From Bacteroidales bacterium (lineage in GTDB: Bacteria; Bacteroidota; Bacteroidia; Bacteroidales; UBA10428), in NCBI GenBank assembly GCA_016926235.1, contig JAFGOZ010000699.1:1-64000 (forward strand): DNA of 64,000 bases, written 5' to 3'. The translations under genes and the position numbers were made by a program. Every line of letters starts with the position of its first letter. The stretch's first letter is position 1. This document shows, one piece after another, positions 28,520 through 37,785 of the stretch. The notes beneath the pieces are model-generated. The model was given only the letters and a program-made list of their open reading frames with translations. It was not told where the DNA came from and ran no database searches.

Positions 28520-31282
28520 TTATTGTTTATTTATTAATTTATAAAGTTCTTCTACTTTTTGATTTAAATCCTGAATAGATTGTTTAAGTTCTTCATTCTC
28601 TTCAGAGATGTTCTTATTTTGTTCTTCCAGTTTATTTATTCTATTATTCTGATCTTGTAGTGCTTTTAGCATGGGAGAAATAAGTTTGGGATATGCAACT
28701 GTTTCAATTTCTCCATCTTTATTCAATAATACTAAATTCTTATTAATTTCATTTACTTCTTCCGCAATAAGCCCATATTGTAATTCATTTGTTTCGTCAG
28801 CTTTATAGTTAAATGATACAGGATTTAGGTCATATAACCAATCAATATCCTTGATTGAATCAATATTTTTCTTATATCTGACAGAAGATGAGCTATACCC
28901 TATTAAACCATTTGTTGTATTTATAGTTAACCATGTTGAACTTGTCAGATTTGCTATATTTGGCATATATATAGAACCTGTGGATTTGTCAATTCTTAAA
29001 TGGGGACCATAAATTAATGCTCCGCTTTTGCCATAGATTTCCATGAAATCTGTGCTTCCGTCATAATGAATCGACATTCCATCATTATATATACTATCCT
29101 CTGCAAAACATAATTGACTACTACCATTTGGATCAAGAGGTAGAATTTCAACTGTTCCTGTTGCCTTGTTAGATTTAATATTAACAGTAGCATAACCATT
29201 AGTACCCAACTGTAAAGGTGAGGTATACTCATTAATTAAGTACATACCATTCCATCTGGAATTGGGGTATAAGACATAATTATCTCCTTCCAGTCCTAGA
29301 GCACCCACCACTCCGCCTCCATCCTGGCGGATTTCCAGCCTGGGATTATCTCCTTCACCGTTATTATTATTATCGGCATCTAATAATAGTGTTACATCAC
29401 CTACATGTGTGATTTCAAGATTACATTCTGGTAAAGTAGCTCCAGTACCGATACCCACCAGCCCGGTACCTGTTACAATAAATTTTGTATTTGCATCGGT
29501 CAATCCTGTAGTTGGATCTGTTTTTGTTCTTATTCTAAAAGGAATATCATCAGCTTCCCCGTCTCCATCAACTAATAGTACTCTAGATCCTCCTTCATTT
29601 ATCCTGTTGTCTATATATACATCTCCATTAAATACCAGCGAATCAGTACTGAAATCTCCATAAATTAATGGAGTTACATCATCTGAATTTTCAATATACA
29701 ACTTATTAGATTCTGCTTCCCAATAACCCGCTTTGTAACCAAGAAAAACACTTCCATTTCTGGCATCTGTTATTGAATTACCTCCTGCTTTCCTGCCTAT
29801 AATAACATTTTGAGAAGCATGCCAACTTCTGCTAGCTGTGGAATCACCAATAATAACATTTTCAGATCCATCGATTCCCCATACCAATGCATATGCTCCC
29901 AAAATGGTATTATTACCTCCATTAGTATATGTACCTGACATTTGACCAATATACGTATTTTGAACAGCACCACCGGTATTTGAACCTGTTTGTGTTCCAA
30001 TATAAATATTTCCTGTTCCTGTTGTAAGATCACCTGCCATTGCTCCAATGCATATATTGTTACCGCCAGTTACTATGCCTTTTCCAGCACCATCACCTAT
30101 ACAAATATTGTTACCTCCATTACCCAGATTATAACCTGCATTATTACCTATACAAATATTATTAAATCCATAACTATTTGAATAACCTGATTGGTATCCC
30201 AAAAAAATATTATTGCTTCCCTCAAATGAAAGGCCATGAGTACCTATTGTATTTAAACCTGCTTCATAACCTATAAAAGTATTATACTTTCCGTCAATAA
30301 GATTAGCTCCTGTATAATGTCCTATTAAATAGTTCTCAGGTGTAAGGTCCACAAACCTTCCTTCCGAGCCAGCAGCAATATTATCTACTGCAAATCCTCC
30401 GTCTCCATTAACATATACGCGGGTACTATCGGATGTTACAGATAAAAAGTCTTCATAACTTTTGCCTGTCGAAACTTTTGCAACAGCAAATCCAGCTTTA
30501 CCTCCTTTTCCTGTATTTTCATCTATGTATATCCTTACGCTATCCGGTGTAACACGCATATATTCTTCACCCGCTTTTCCAGTAGAAACTTTTGCAACTG
30601 CAAATCCGGCTTTCCCTCCTTTTCCTATGTCCTCATTGATGTATATCCTGACACTATCGGGTGTCACCCTCAGATATTCTTCAATAGCTTTACCTGTTGA
30701 GACCTTAGCAACTGCAAATCCCGCCTTTCCTCCTTTACTTTCTTCATTTACAAAAACTCTAACCCCTTCATTATATACACCAAACATTACCTGTCCGTAT
30801 TTATTCTTAACCTCAAATATCGGATCTTCATCTCCACCACTTACATCCCCTTTAATCTCGAGTTTACTACCGGGATTTATTACTCCAATTCCCAGATTTT
30901 CAGTGGTATCAGTAAGATAAACACTATTCCCATTATGGGTCCAGAAATCATAGGATGTACTACCTCCGATCATCTCCCAGTTTGAACCATTCCAAAAATA
31001 AAAACCCGGAATGGGATATAACCCACTGGTTGAAGTATTCCAGACCAGCAAGCCTACAGGTATTGTGCCTGAAATTGGGCTTGTAGTGCTAATTAAAGCA
31101 ACACGGGGAACCAGCATACCTTTGTCTACTGATTTTACATCCAGCATTGCATTCTCATCGGGACTGTAACCATCATCATCAGTAATTGTTACATTTTGAG
31201 CATTTGCAGGCATTTCTGATAAAAATACAATAATACCCAATATCATAATACTTACAAAACGAATAAAAAATAGCCTTTTCAT
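28520..31282 (-). CDS. Phage-fibre-like surface protein with YadA-head-like repeats and C-terminal S74 chaperone domain (copy A)
   Basis: The first gene of the surface operon, 920 residues and paralogous to the next gene. A signal peptide (FVSIMILGIIVFLSEMPANAQ) precedes VTITDDDGYSPDENAMLDVKS. Three 38-residue KGGKAGFAVAKVSTGK repeats (about 170-290) are followed by about eleven glycine-rich head-like units (NICIGNNAGYN, NTYIGQMSGTY, NVIIGDSTA). The S74 domain lies near 797-875 (SSVRYKKNI, then QYGLIAEEVNEI), and a long coiled coil closes the protein (NRINKLEEQNKNISEEN). The Ser and Lys of the S74 self-cleavage dyad are both kept. The stop TAA lies directly against the ATG of the next gene. 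Trimeric fibre assembly is inferred from the family; how it leaves the periplasm is not evident. Confidence 0.82.
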   Translation of the reverse strand: MKRLFFIRFVSIMILGIIVFLSEMPANAQNVTITDDDGYSPDENAMLDVKSVDKGMLVPRVALISTTSPISGTIPVGLLVWNTSTSGLYPIPGFYFWNGSNWEMIGGSTSYDFWTHNGNSVYLTDTTENLGIGVINPGSKLEIKGDVSGGDEDPIFEVKNKYGQVMFGVYNEGVRVFVNEESKGGKAGFAVAKVSTGKAIEEYLRVTPDSVRIYINEDIGKGGKAGFAVAKVSTGKAGEEYMRVTPDSVRIYIDENTGKGGKAGFAVAKVSTGKSYEDFLSVTSDSTRVYVNGDGGFAVDNIAAGSEGRFVDLTPENYLIGHYTGANLIDGKYNTFIGYEAGLNTIGTHGLSFEGSNNIFLGYQSGYSNSYGFNNICIGNNAGYNLGNGGNNICIGDGAGKGIVTGGNNICIGAMAGDLTTGTGNIYIGTQTGSNTGGAVQNTYIGQMSGTYTNGGNNTILGAYALVWGIDGSENVIIGDSTASRSWHASQNVIIGRKAGGNSITDARNGSVFLGYKAGYWEAESNKLYIENSDDVTPLIYGDFSTDSLVFNGDVYIDNRINEGGSRVLLVDGDGEADDIPFRIRTKTDPTTGLTDANTKFIVTGTGLVGIGTGATLPECNLEITHVGDVTLLLDADNNNNGEGDNPRLEIRQDGGGVVGALGLEGDNYVLYPNSRWNGMYLINEYTSPLQLGTNGYATVNIKSNKATGTVEILPLDPNGSSQLCFAEDSIYNDGMSIHYDGSTDFMEIYGKSGALIYGPHLRIDKSTGSIYMPNIANLTSSTWLTINTTNGLIGYSSSSVRYKKNIDSIKDIDWLYDLNPVSFNYKADETNELQYGLIAEEVNEINKNLVLLNKDGEIETVAYPKLISPMLKALQDQNNRINKLEEQNKNISEENEELKQSIQDLNQKVEELYKLINKQ
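30460..30780 (-). repeat. Three 114-bp coding repeats (copy A)
   Basis: Landmarks (tttgcaac/ttagcaac on the plus strand) at 30477, 30591 and 30705 are exactly 114 bp apart. Each unit encodes KGGKAGFAVAKVSTGK and a VRIYI segment. DNA next to the array (30781-30840) is almost identical to 27363-27420 in the paralogue. Confidence 0.82.
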
Positions 31283-31704
31283 AATGTCTTATTTAATATT
31301 TGTTTAAATCACGCTTATTTTAATCTAATTGATTACATAATTTACTCATCTTATAAATAATGTAATATACATTACTTATAGCCATAATCTACAATTAGAT
31401 ACAAACCATTACAAGATTTTTAATTATGCTTTGTTCTCCCTTATAATAAATTTACAATTTATATTCAATAAACGCAATTAATCACGAATGTTTTTCCCAA
31501 AAAACCAATATAAATCCTTTACAAACTTACCCTATCTCCAACACGTTTCAATGCAACAAAGTTTATCCAGATTTTATCCCCAACTCAAATTCGAATATAG
31601 CTATTATTTTTATAAGTAGGAATTAAATTTATATGAATTAACAAAAATAATTGATGAATGTCATATTTCATATGACGAAGATTAACAAAAAAAACAGATT
31701 ATCA
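31283..31704. other. Operon leader and promoter region, no gene
   Basis: About 420 AT-rich bases separate meaB from the first S74 gene. No ORF is credible. The region should carry the promoter of the surface operon; the best candidate is annotated separately and would give a 5' leader of about 230 nt. Confidence 0.5.
31522..31551 (-). promoter_or_regulatory. Candidate promoter of the S74/adhesin operon
   Basis: On the minus strand TAAGTTTG (31522-31529) fits the Bacteroidota -7 box TAnnTTTG, and TTG (31549-31551) lies 19 nt upstream as the -33 element. Transcription would start near 31515. No other TTG/TAnnTTTG pair was found in this spacer. Confidence 0.45.
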
Positions 31705-32784
31705 TTATCCTTTTAAGTACTTCTGAATTAATTCATTAAATACTCTTTCGGGATTTACTTTACCTTCCATAACTAACGTTTCCAATGTTACCAACTCCCT
31801 CCTAACCCGCTCATCATGCAAAAAACGTTCCCGGAAAGTGTTATAGATAGCTTCATTCATCCAGTCTTTTAACTGGACACTACGCCTGGACTGGAAGTAT
31901 CCTGATTTTTCAGCCATAGCTAAATATTCAAGTATCGTATCCCAGACCTCAGCTATTCCCATTTCCTTATATGCCGAGCAGGTCATTGCCCTGGTTATCC
32001 AACCTGACTCACCGGGTGGAAAAAGGTGTAGTGCATTTGTGTACTCAGCTTTTGCCCTATCTGCCCTTTTTACATTATCCCCATCTGCTTTGGTTATTAC
32101 AAGTGCATCAGCCATTTCCATTATTCCCCTTTTAATACCCTGCAATTCGTCGCCGGCACCTGCTAACATGAGGAGCAGGAAAAAATCAACCATAGAGTGT
32201 ACCATGGTTTCAGACTGTCCCACACCTACTGTCTCAACAAAAATAGTATCAAAACCGGCTGCTTCACAAAGAATGATCGTTTCACGGGTTTTTAAAGCTA
32301 CCCCGCCCAGTGTACCTGCCGAAGGGGATGGCCTGATATATGCATGAGGATGAGCTGATAAAAACTCCATACGGGTTTTGTCTCCTAAAATACTTCCCTT
32401 CGACTTACTGCTGCTGGGATCTATTGCTAAAATGGCCAGTTTTCTTTTTTTATTTTGTATGAGATATTTACCTAACGCTTCTATAAATGTACTTTTCCCA
32501 ACACCCGGAACACCTGTAATGCCTATTCTTAATGATTTTCCAGAATAAGGCAATAATCCTTCCACTATATCACGAGCTATTTCCTGGTGACCTGGAAGTG
32601 AACTTTCAAGCAGGGTAATTGCCTTACTTAATATCGAGATATTTGACTTGCGAATTCCTTCAATATAATAAACCTTTGAATTTTCTTCCTTTTTACGGCT
32701 TTTTAAGAATCTTTCAACCGAGGAAGGATCTGTGGATGAAGGCTGCTGAATCCCGTCATTGACCTGTAAGGCACTCTTTTTCAT
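31705..32784 (-). CDS. meaB: Methylmalonyl-CoA mutase-associated GTPase MeaB
   Basis: A G3E-family P-loop GTPase that protects and helps load the B12 cofactor of methylmalonyl-CoA mutase. Walker A is GVPGVGKST (about residues 90-98). AIDPSSSKSKGSILGDKTRM, VETVGVGQSE and ALVITKADGDN (guanine specificity) are all typical. 359 residues is normal. The mutase genes themselves are not in the window. It begins 13 bp after the DUF1573 gene and is probably co-transcribed with it. Confidence 0.94.
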   Translation of the reverse strand: MKKSALQVNDGIQQPSSTDPSSVERFLKSRKKEENSKVYYIEGIRKSNISILSKAITLLESSLPGHQEIARDIVEGLLPYSGKSLRIGITGVPGVGKSTFIEALGKYLIQNKKRKLAILAIDPSSSKSKGSILGDKTRMEFLSAHPHAYIRPSPSAGTLGGVALKTRETIILCEAAGFDTIFVETVGVGQSETMVHSMVDFFLLLMLAGAGDELQGIKRGIMEMADALVITKADGDNVKRADRAKAEYTNALHLFPPGESGWITRAMTCSAYKEMGIAEVWDTILEYLAMAEKSGYFQSRRSVQLKDWMNEAIYNTFRERFLHDERVRRELVTLETLVMEGKVNPERVFNELIQKYLKG

Positions 32785-32797
32785 TATTCCTGTATGG

Positions 32798-33892
32798 TTA
32801 TTTCTGTTCGGTCACCGGGACTTCAACAACTCCCTTAAGCGTTAAAGTATAAACAGGTTTTACAGGATCATTAACAATCACTGTTATGGTCTTTGTCTGA
32901 CTACCCTTACGTCCCCTTGTATTAAAAATCGCCTTTATATTGCTTGATTCACCTGGTTTTATTACGCTTGTAGCAGGCTTAACAGCTGTGCAACCACAAC
33001 TTGCTTTGACATTTCGGATAATTAAATCTGATTTCCCGGTATTTGTAAATTCAAACAAATGTTCGACTGATTCCCCCTGCTTTATGGATCCAAAGTCAAA
33101 AGCTGTGGATTCAAACTCAATATGAGCTGCTTTTGCTTTTTCTTCCGGAGTTAATTTGGAAAAATCTTCCTCGATTTTGGCACTTACCGTTAACAGGCTT
33201 TTGGGATCCTTCTTTCCATTAACAATAACATTCAAACGAAGATAACTATGCCCCCAGGTTGGATTTTTTGAAGCATCCATCGTAAATGCAATAGTCCCTT
33301 TTTCCTGTGGTTTTACTATTTGAGGTTTATATTCTACAGATATATAGCCGGGAACATTTGATACTTCAACACTAACCAAAGTGTCAGAACTATTTATATA
33401 CTCAACCTCTTTTGTGATTACCTGGTCTTTATAAACAATTCCAAACCCAACACTGTTTGTGTTAAATCCCAAACCTCCTATATTAAAACGGTAAATATCC
33501 TCTATCGTTTGAACCTTTGGTTCAACATTCCCAGTAATGATAAGACGGGTAACAGGTTCAATAGCATTACTCGTAACCGTAATGCTTTTATTGAAATTAC
33601 CGGGCCTGTGCAAAGGATTATACGTCGCACTTACAAATCCCTTTTCTCCCGGTTTTACAGGTACCTTCGTCCAATCTGGAGTAGTGCAACCACAAGAAGC
33701 TTTTACTCCCTGAATAATAAGTGGAGAAGCACCTGTATTCGTAAACTCAAATTTATGGGTTACAGTACCTCCCTCTTCTTTTATTTTGCCAAAATCATGG
33801 GACAACTCATTAAAAGAAATATTTGGACTATTTTGTTGAGCCCATATATTAAATGACAAACCAAAAAACAAAATCGTAATAATTCTCTTCAT
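32798..33892 (-). CDS. Exported protein with two DUF1573 domains
   Basis: A 364-residue protein with a signal peptide (MKRIITILFFGLSFNIWAQ). Two DUF1573 Ig-like domains lie at about 25-120 and 255-355; both contain the hallmark F.FTNTG...L.I..VKASCGCT. A weaker related Ig-like segment lies between them. DUF1573 proteins are common periplasmic or surface proteins of Bacteroidota with no settled function; the paired CGCT cysteines could form disulfides. It lies upstream of meaB, but the two have no obvious functional link. Confidence 0.85.
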   Translation of the reverse strand: MKRIITILFFGLSFNIWAQQNSPNISFNELSHDFGKIKEEGGTVTHKFEFTNTGASPLIIQGVKASCGCTTPDWTKVPVKPGEKGFVSATYNPLHRPGNFNKSITVTSNAIEPVTRLIITGNVEPKVQTIEDIYRFNIGGLGFNTNSVGFGIVYKDQVITKEVEYINSSDTLVSVEVSNVPGYISVEYKPQIVKPQEKGTIAFTMDASKNPTWGHSYLRLNVIVNGKKDPKSLLTVSAKIEEDFSKLTPEEKAKAAHIEFESTAFDFGSIKQGESVEHLFEFTNTGKSDLIIRNVKASCGCTAVKPATSVIKPGESSNIKAIFNTRGRKGSQTKTITVIVNDPVKPVYTLTLKGVVEVPVTEQK

Positions 33893-33916
33893 AACTTTTT
33901 TTTTAATGAAATATTA

Positions 33917-33924
33917 CAAAAATA
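33917..33924 (-). promoter_or_regulatory. Candidate -7 box for the DUF1573-meaB operon
   Basis: TATTTTTG on the minus strand matches TAnnTTTG and lies about 25 nt upstream of the ATG at 33892. No TTG is seen at the usual -33 distance. Confidence 0.3.
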
Positions 33925-34086
33925 ACAATCTAAATACGAATAATAAAAAAAGTCTGTATTTTTCGAATCTGCAAAATTGGATCAAAATTTGCAGAGATTC
34001 TCGTATTTTTATGAATAATATGGGATTTTGCCTTTATATCAATGGTTCTAACCAATTAATTTTTAATTTTACCATTTAATACATAA

Positions 34087-37000
34087 ATGTTGGTGAGCTG
34101 TAAAAAAAATATCATTCTGGCCTTCTTCATACTTCTTACTGCTTCTGGTTTCGGACAATTTTATAATGGCCACCAGATGATTTTTGGCAAGAACCGGGTG
34201 CAATACAACGATTTTTATTGGACCTACTACAGATATGAACGCTTTGATGCCTACTTTAACCAGGAGGGAATGAACCTGGCCCAATATACCTCAGACATTG
34301 TTCAGAAAGAACTTATTGATATTGAGCGTTTCTTTGATTATTCATTAGAAAAAAGACTAATTCTCATCGTTTTCAACAAAATGTCCGACTACAGGCAAAG
34401 CAATATAGGTCTGGTAACCGGAAAAGATGAATATAATACGGGTGGTGTAACCAAAATTATTAATAATAAAGTATTCATTTATTTTGAAGGTGATCATGAA
34501 AAATTCAGGATCCAGATACGTGCTGCTATTGCAGAAGTTGTGATAAATGAAATGTTATACGGTAATAGTTTAACAGCCAACGTAGCAAACTCAACTTTAA
34601 TTAATTTGCCTGAATGGTATATTAAAGGACTTGTTTCTTATGTGGCTAGTGATTGGAGCCTGGAAATAGAAAATTATGTAAAAGATGGCATCCTTTCAAA
34701 AAATTATGAAAAGATAAACCGTTTAACAGGCAAAGATGCCATGTATGCAGGACACTCATTCTGGAAATACATTGCCGAAACCTATGGTGAACAAATAATT
34801 CCAAACATAATCTATATAACAAGGATAAATAAAAACTCAAATAGCGGGTTTCTTTATGTATTGGGGCAACCCATAAAAAACTTATCATATGACTGGTTGG
34901 GATACTATATTAACGAATATACTGCTGATGCCGAAAAAAGAAAGGAACCAGACAAAAACAATAAAATACTGAAAAGAACCAAGAAAAAACGCGTATATCA
35001 ACAATTAAAAATTTCACCCGGAGGTGATTATATTGCTTTTACCACAAATGAATCAGGGCAATACAAAATATGGTTATATGATACCCGTACGCAAAAAGTT
35101 AAAAAACTACTGAAGAAAGAACATAAGATAGACCAGATAACTGACTATTCGTATCCGGTGCTGGCATGGCATCCCAGCGGACGGCTTCTCACATTCATTA
35201 CAGAAGAAGAAGGAATGCTCCGCTTCTATATTTACACACTGGAAACCAAAACATTACAATACAGAACTTTCCTGTATTATGAAAAAATTCTTAGTTATTC
35301 CTATTCGCAAGATGGGTTGAAACTTGTTATTTCAGGGACAAAATGGGGAAAAACGGATATTTATATACATCATCTGGCTTCAGGCACAAATGAACAAATA
35401 ACGAATGATATCGCTGATGACCTGGATCCAAAATTTATTGATAATGGAGCAAAGATACTATTTAGCTCAAACCGTACAAGCGATTCATTAGATCAGAACA
35501 ACACAAAAATCCGTCTGGCACCCTCACATGATCTTTATATTTATGATTACAAAACAAAAAGTAAAACCCTGACCCGTATCACAGACTATGATTACACCAA
35601 TCAGACATCTCCTTCCCAAATATCATATGGATTGTTTAGTACACTTGATGATAAAAATGGCATTGTGAACATAAGTTTATTACAACTTGACTCGAGTATA
35701 AGTAATATCGACACCACTATCCATTATCGTTATAGTACCAATTCTTACCCGGTTACTAACTTTACAAGGAATATTCAGGAAATGAGTTATGATAAATCCA
35801 GTTCACAAATCGGGGAATTAATGCTTTATAAAGGAAGACAGAACCTGTATAGTGAACCTCTTGATCTTTCTATGATAATTAAAAATTCCAATAAAAAACC
35901 TTTGGAAAAGACTAAATTCAGGGATGAGCTAACGCAAAAGATGATAATGAAAGATAGCATGGATCAGGTAACGAAACAAGATATTCCGTTCAGCAAACTT
36001 CAGGATAACTTCCTGGTTGTTAATGGATTTGAAGACACACTTTATCTTGATAACAACTTCATTGATATCAATAACTACGTATTTGAAAAGGAAAAAATCA
36101 ACTATTACAATGAAAAATTCAGTGAATATAGCATTAATATAACCCTTGAGGATACAAGCCTGTCTGAATATCCCGATCCCAGAATTTATGAAACTGTGTT
36201 TTATACCAATTATGTTGTAAACCAGGTTGATTTCAGCTTCTTAAATAATTCCTACCAAGCATTTACCGGAGGTGCCGTGTATTATAATCCCGGCCTCAAT
36301 CTACTCTTTAAATTAGGGGCAAACGATCTGTTCGAAGATTACAAAATTATTGGCGGAGTCAGGTTTTCAAGTGACTTTGAAAGCAATGAATACCTGATAA
36401 GCATTGAAAACCTGAAAGACCGGCTTGATAAGCAAGTATTGTTTCACAGGCAGGTTTTTAAAAGTTATATCGAAGATATCTTAACGATTAAATTACTTAA
36501 AACACATACACATGAAATAATGTATGTTTTAAAATACCCCTTTAATCAGGTATCGTCAGTAAAAGGCACATTCAGTTTCCGTCAGGACAGGACTATGTTT
36601 TTATCAGCCGACCAATCTGATTTAGGAAGAGATTATCTTTACAAGTTGTGGGGTGGGCTTAAGGTAGAATACATATTTGACAATACGCGCAAGCTGGGCA
36701 CTAACATTTACGAAGGAACCCGGTACAAAATTTTCGGTGAAGCCTACAAACAAATTAATGAAAGAAACTCCGAGTTATTTGTAGTTGGGGCTGATTTCAG
36801 GCATTATACCAAAATACACCGTAACCTAATCCTCGCAAACCGTTTTGCTGCCAGTTCATCATTCGGAACAAGCAGACTGGTTTACTACCTTGGAAGCCTC
36901 GACAACTGGATAAACTTATCAAGAAAAGTAAGTACTTTTGATAACAGTGTACCCATTGAAAATAAAAACCGGTATGCATACCAGACATTAGCTACCAACA

Positions 37001-37398
37001 TGCGCGGATTTACCCAAAATATACGTAATGGTAACAACTTCGCCCTTATCAATAATGAGATACGATGGCCTTTTGTGCAGTATTTTGCAAATTATCCAAT
37101 AAGTTCGGCATTTTGGTCGAATCTTCAGGTAGTAGGTTTTTTTGATGTTGGAACTGCCTGGACAGGCCTGACACCTTATTCAGGTGAAAACTCATACGAC
37201 ACGGATATAATTGAAGATGAGGCTCACACATACAAAGTCACCCTGGATTCAAACCGGGATCCTATAGTTGCCGGGTACGGTTTTGGTGCACGCTCACAAT
37301 TATTTGGCTATTTCTTACGTCTCGACTGGGCCTGGGGTATTGAAAATCAATACATACTCCCACGTATCTTTTATTTTTCTTTAAGTCTTGATTTCTAA
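34087..37398 (+). CDS. TolB/PD40-propeller protein with C-terminal outer-membrane barrel and degenerate peptidase-like N-domain
   Basis: A 1103-residue exported protein. The signal peptide is NIILAFFILLTASGFGQ. The N-terminal part (about 30-290) resembles gluzincin (peptidase MA-like) domains: it keeps LPEWYIKGLVSYVA, but at the place of the HExxH helix it reads IAEVVINEMLYG, so it is probably not a zinc peptidase. PD40/TolB-type propeller blades follow (for example SPGGDYIAFTTNESGQYKIW and AWHPSGRLLTFITEE). The last about 400 residues look like an outer-membrane barrel of the BamA/surface-antigen type, ending YFSLSLDF with a terminal Phe. Function is unknown; the family is widespread in Bacteroidota. 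It is first in an operon with the TauE-like and M20 genes. Confidence 0.72.
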   Translation: MLVSCKKNIILAFFILLTASGFGQFYNGHQMIFGKNRVQYNDFYWTYYRYERFDAYFNQEGMNLAQYTSDIVQKELIDIERFFDYSLEKRLILIVFNKMSDYRQSNIGLVTGKDEYNTGGVTKIINNKVFIYFEGDHEKFRIQIRAAIAEVVINEMLYGNSLTANVANSTLINLPEWYIKGLVSYVASDWSLEIENYVKDGILSKNYEKINRLTGKDAMYAGHSFWKYIAETYGEQIIPNIIYITRINKNSNSGFLYVLGQPIKNLSYDWLGYYINEYTADAEKRKEPDKNNKILKRTKKKRVYQQLKISPGGDYIAFTTNESGQYKIWLYDTRTQKVKKLLKKEHKIDQITDYSYPVLAWHPSGRLLTFITEEEGMLRFYIYTLETKTLQYRTFLYYEKILSYSYSQDGLKLVISGTKWGKTDIYIHHLASGTNEQITNDIADDLDPKFIDNGAKILFSSNRTSDSLDQNNTKIRLAPSHDLYIYDYKTKSKTLTRITDYDYTNQTSPSQISYGLFSTLDDKNGIVNISLLQLDSSISNIDTTIHYRYSTNSYPVTNFTRNIQEMSYDKSSSQIGELMLYKGRQNLYSEPLDLSMIIKNSNKKPLEKTKFRDELTQKMIMKDSMDQVTKQDIPFSKLQDNFLVVNGFEDTLYLDNNFIDINNYVFEKEKINYYNEKFSEYSINITLEDTSLSEYPDPRIYETVFYTNYVVNQVDFSFLNNSYQAFTGGAVYYNPGLNLLFKLGANDLFEDYKIIGGVRFSSDFESNEYLISIENLKDRLDKQVLFHRQVFKSYIEDILTIKLLKTHTHEIMYVLKYPFNQVSSVKGTFSFRQDRTMFLSADQSDLGRDYLYKLWGGLKVEYIFDNTRKLGTNIYEGTRYKIFGEAYKQINERNSELFVVGADFRHYTKIHRNLILANRFAASSSFGTSRLVYYLGSLDNWINLSRKVSTFDNSVPIENKNRYAYQTLATNMRGFTQNIRNGNNFALINNEIRWPFVQYFANYPISSAFWSNLQVVGFFDVGTAWTGLTPYSGENSYDTDIIEDEAHTYKVTLDSNRDPIVAGYGFGARSQLFGYFLRLDWAWGIENQYILPRIFYFSLSLDF

Positions 37399-37408
37399 TA
37401 AAATTATT

Positions 37409-37777
37409 ATGACCGCTTATCAGATAACAGTTTTAATATTCGCCGGTCTTATGGCTGGTTTTGTTGGAGGTACTCTTAGTGTGGGTGGAGGTATTATTAT
37501 TGTACCTGTTCTGGTGTATATCTTGGGTTTAACCCAGCATCAGGCGCAAGGTACAAGTCTTGCCGTACTACTTTTCCCGATTGGAATTCTGGCAGTAATT
37601 AATTATGCAAAAAATGGTTACGTCAATTATAAATTTGCCCTGGTATTGATTCTTACATTCGTTATTGGCAGTTACTTTGGATCCGTTTTCTCCATACATA
37701 TGCCTGAAAAAGTGCTTAAAAAAATATTTGGAGGACTAATGCTTATCGCAGGTATGCGAATGATTATATTTAGTTAA
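37409..37777 (+). CDS. Half-size TauE/SafE family membrane protein
   Basis: A 122-residue membrane protein with about four helices. It begins with a TauE/SafE hallmark (GLMAGFVGGTLSVGGGIIIVP) and has QHQAQGTSLAVLLFP. Full-length TauE/SafE permeases for sulfite or organosulfonates have two such halves (about 250 residues), so this one probably works as a dimer. The ATG at 37409 is used; a TTG at 37388 would overlap the upstream gene. It lies 10 bp after the barrel protein and 8 bp before the M20 gene. The substrate cannot be told. Confidence 0.78.
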   Translation: MTAYQITVLIFAGLMAGFVGGTLSVGGGIIIVPVLVYILGLTQHQAQGTSLAVLLFPIGILAVINYAKNGYVNYKFALVLILTFVIGSYFGSVFSIHMPEKVLKKIFGGLMLIAGMRMIIFS

Positions 37778-37785
37778 ACATTCCC

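Noticed and set aside
30462..30920. 152-codon plus-strand ORF with internal repeats
   Set aside because: It is the antisense image of the 114-bp repeats in the S74 gene.
25706..31282. Prophage tail module
   Set aside because: The S74 domains recall phage fibres, but both proteins have signal peptides, no phage structural, integrase or lysis gene is nearby, and the partners are T9SS cargo.
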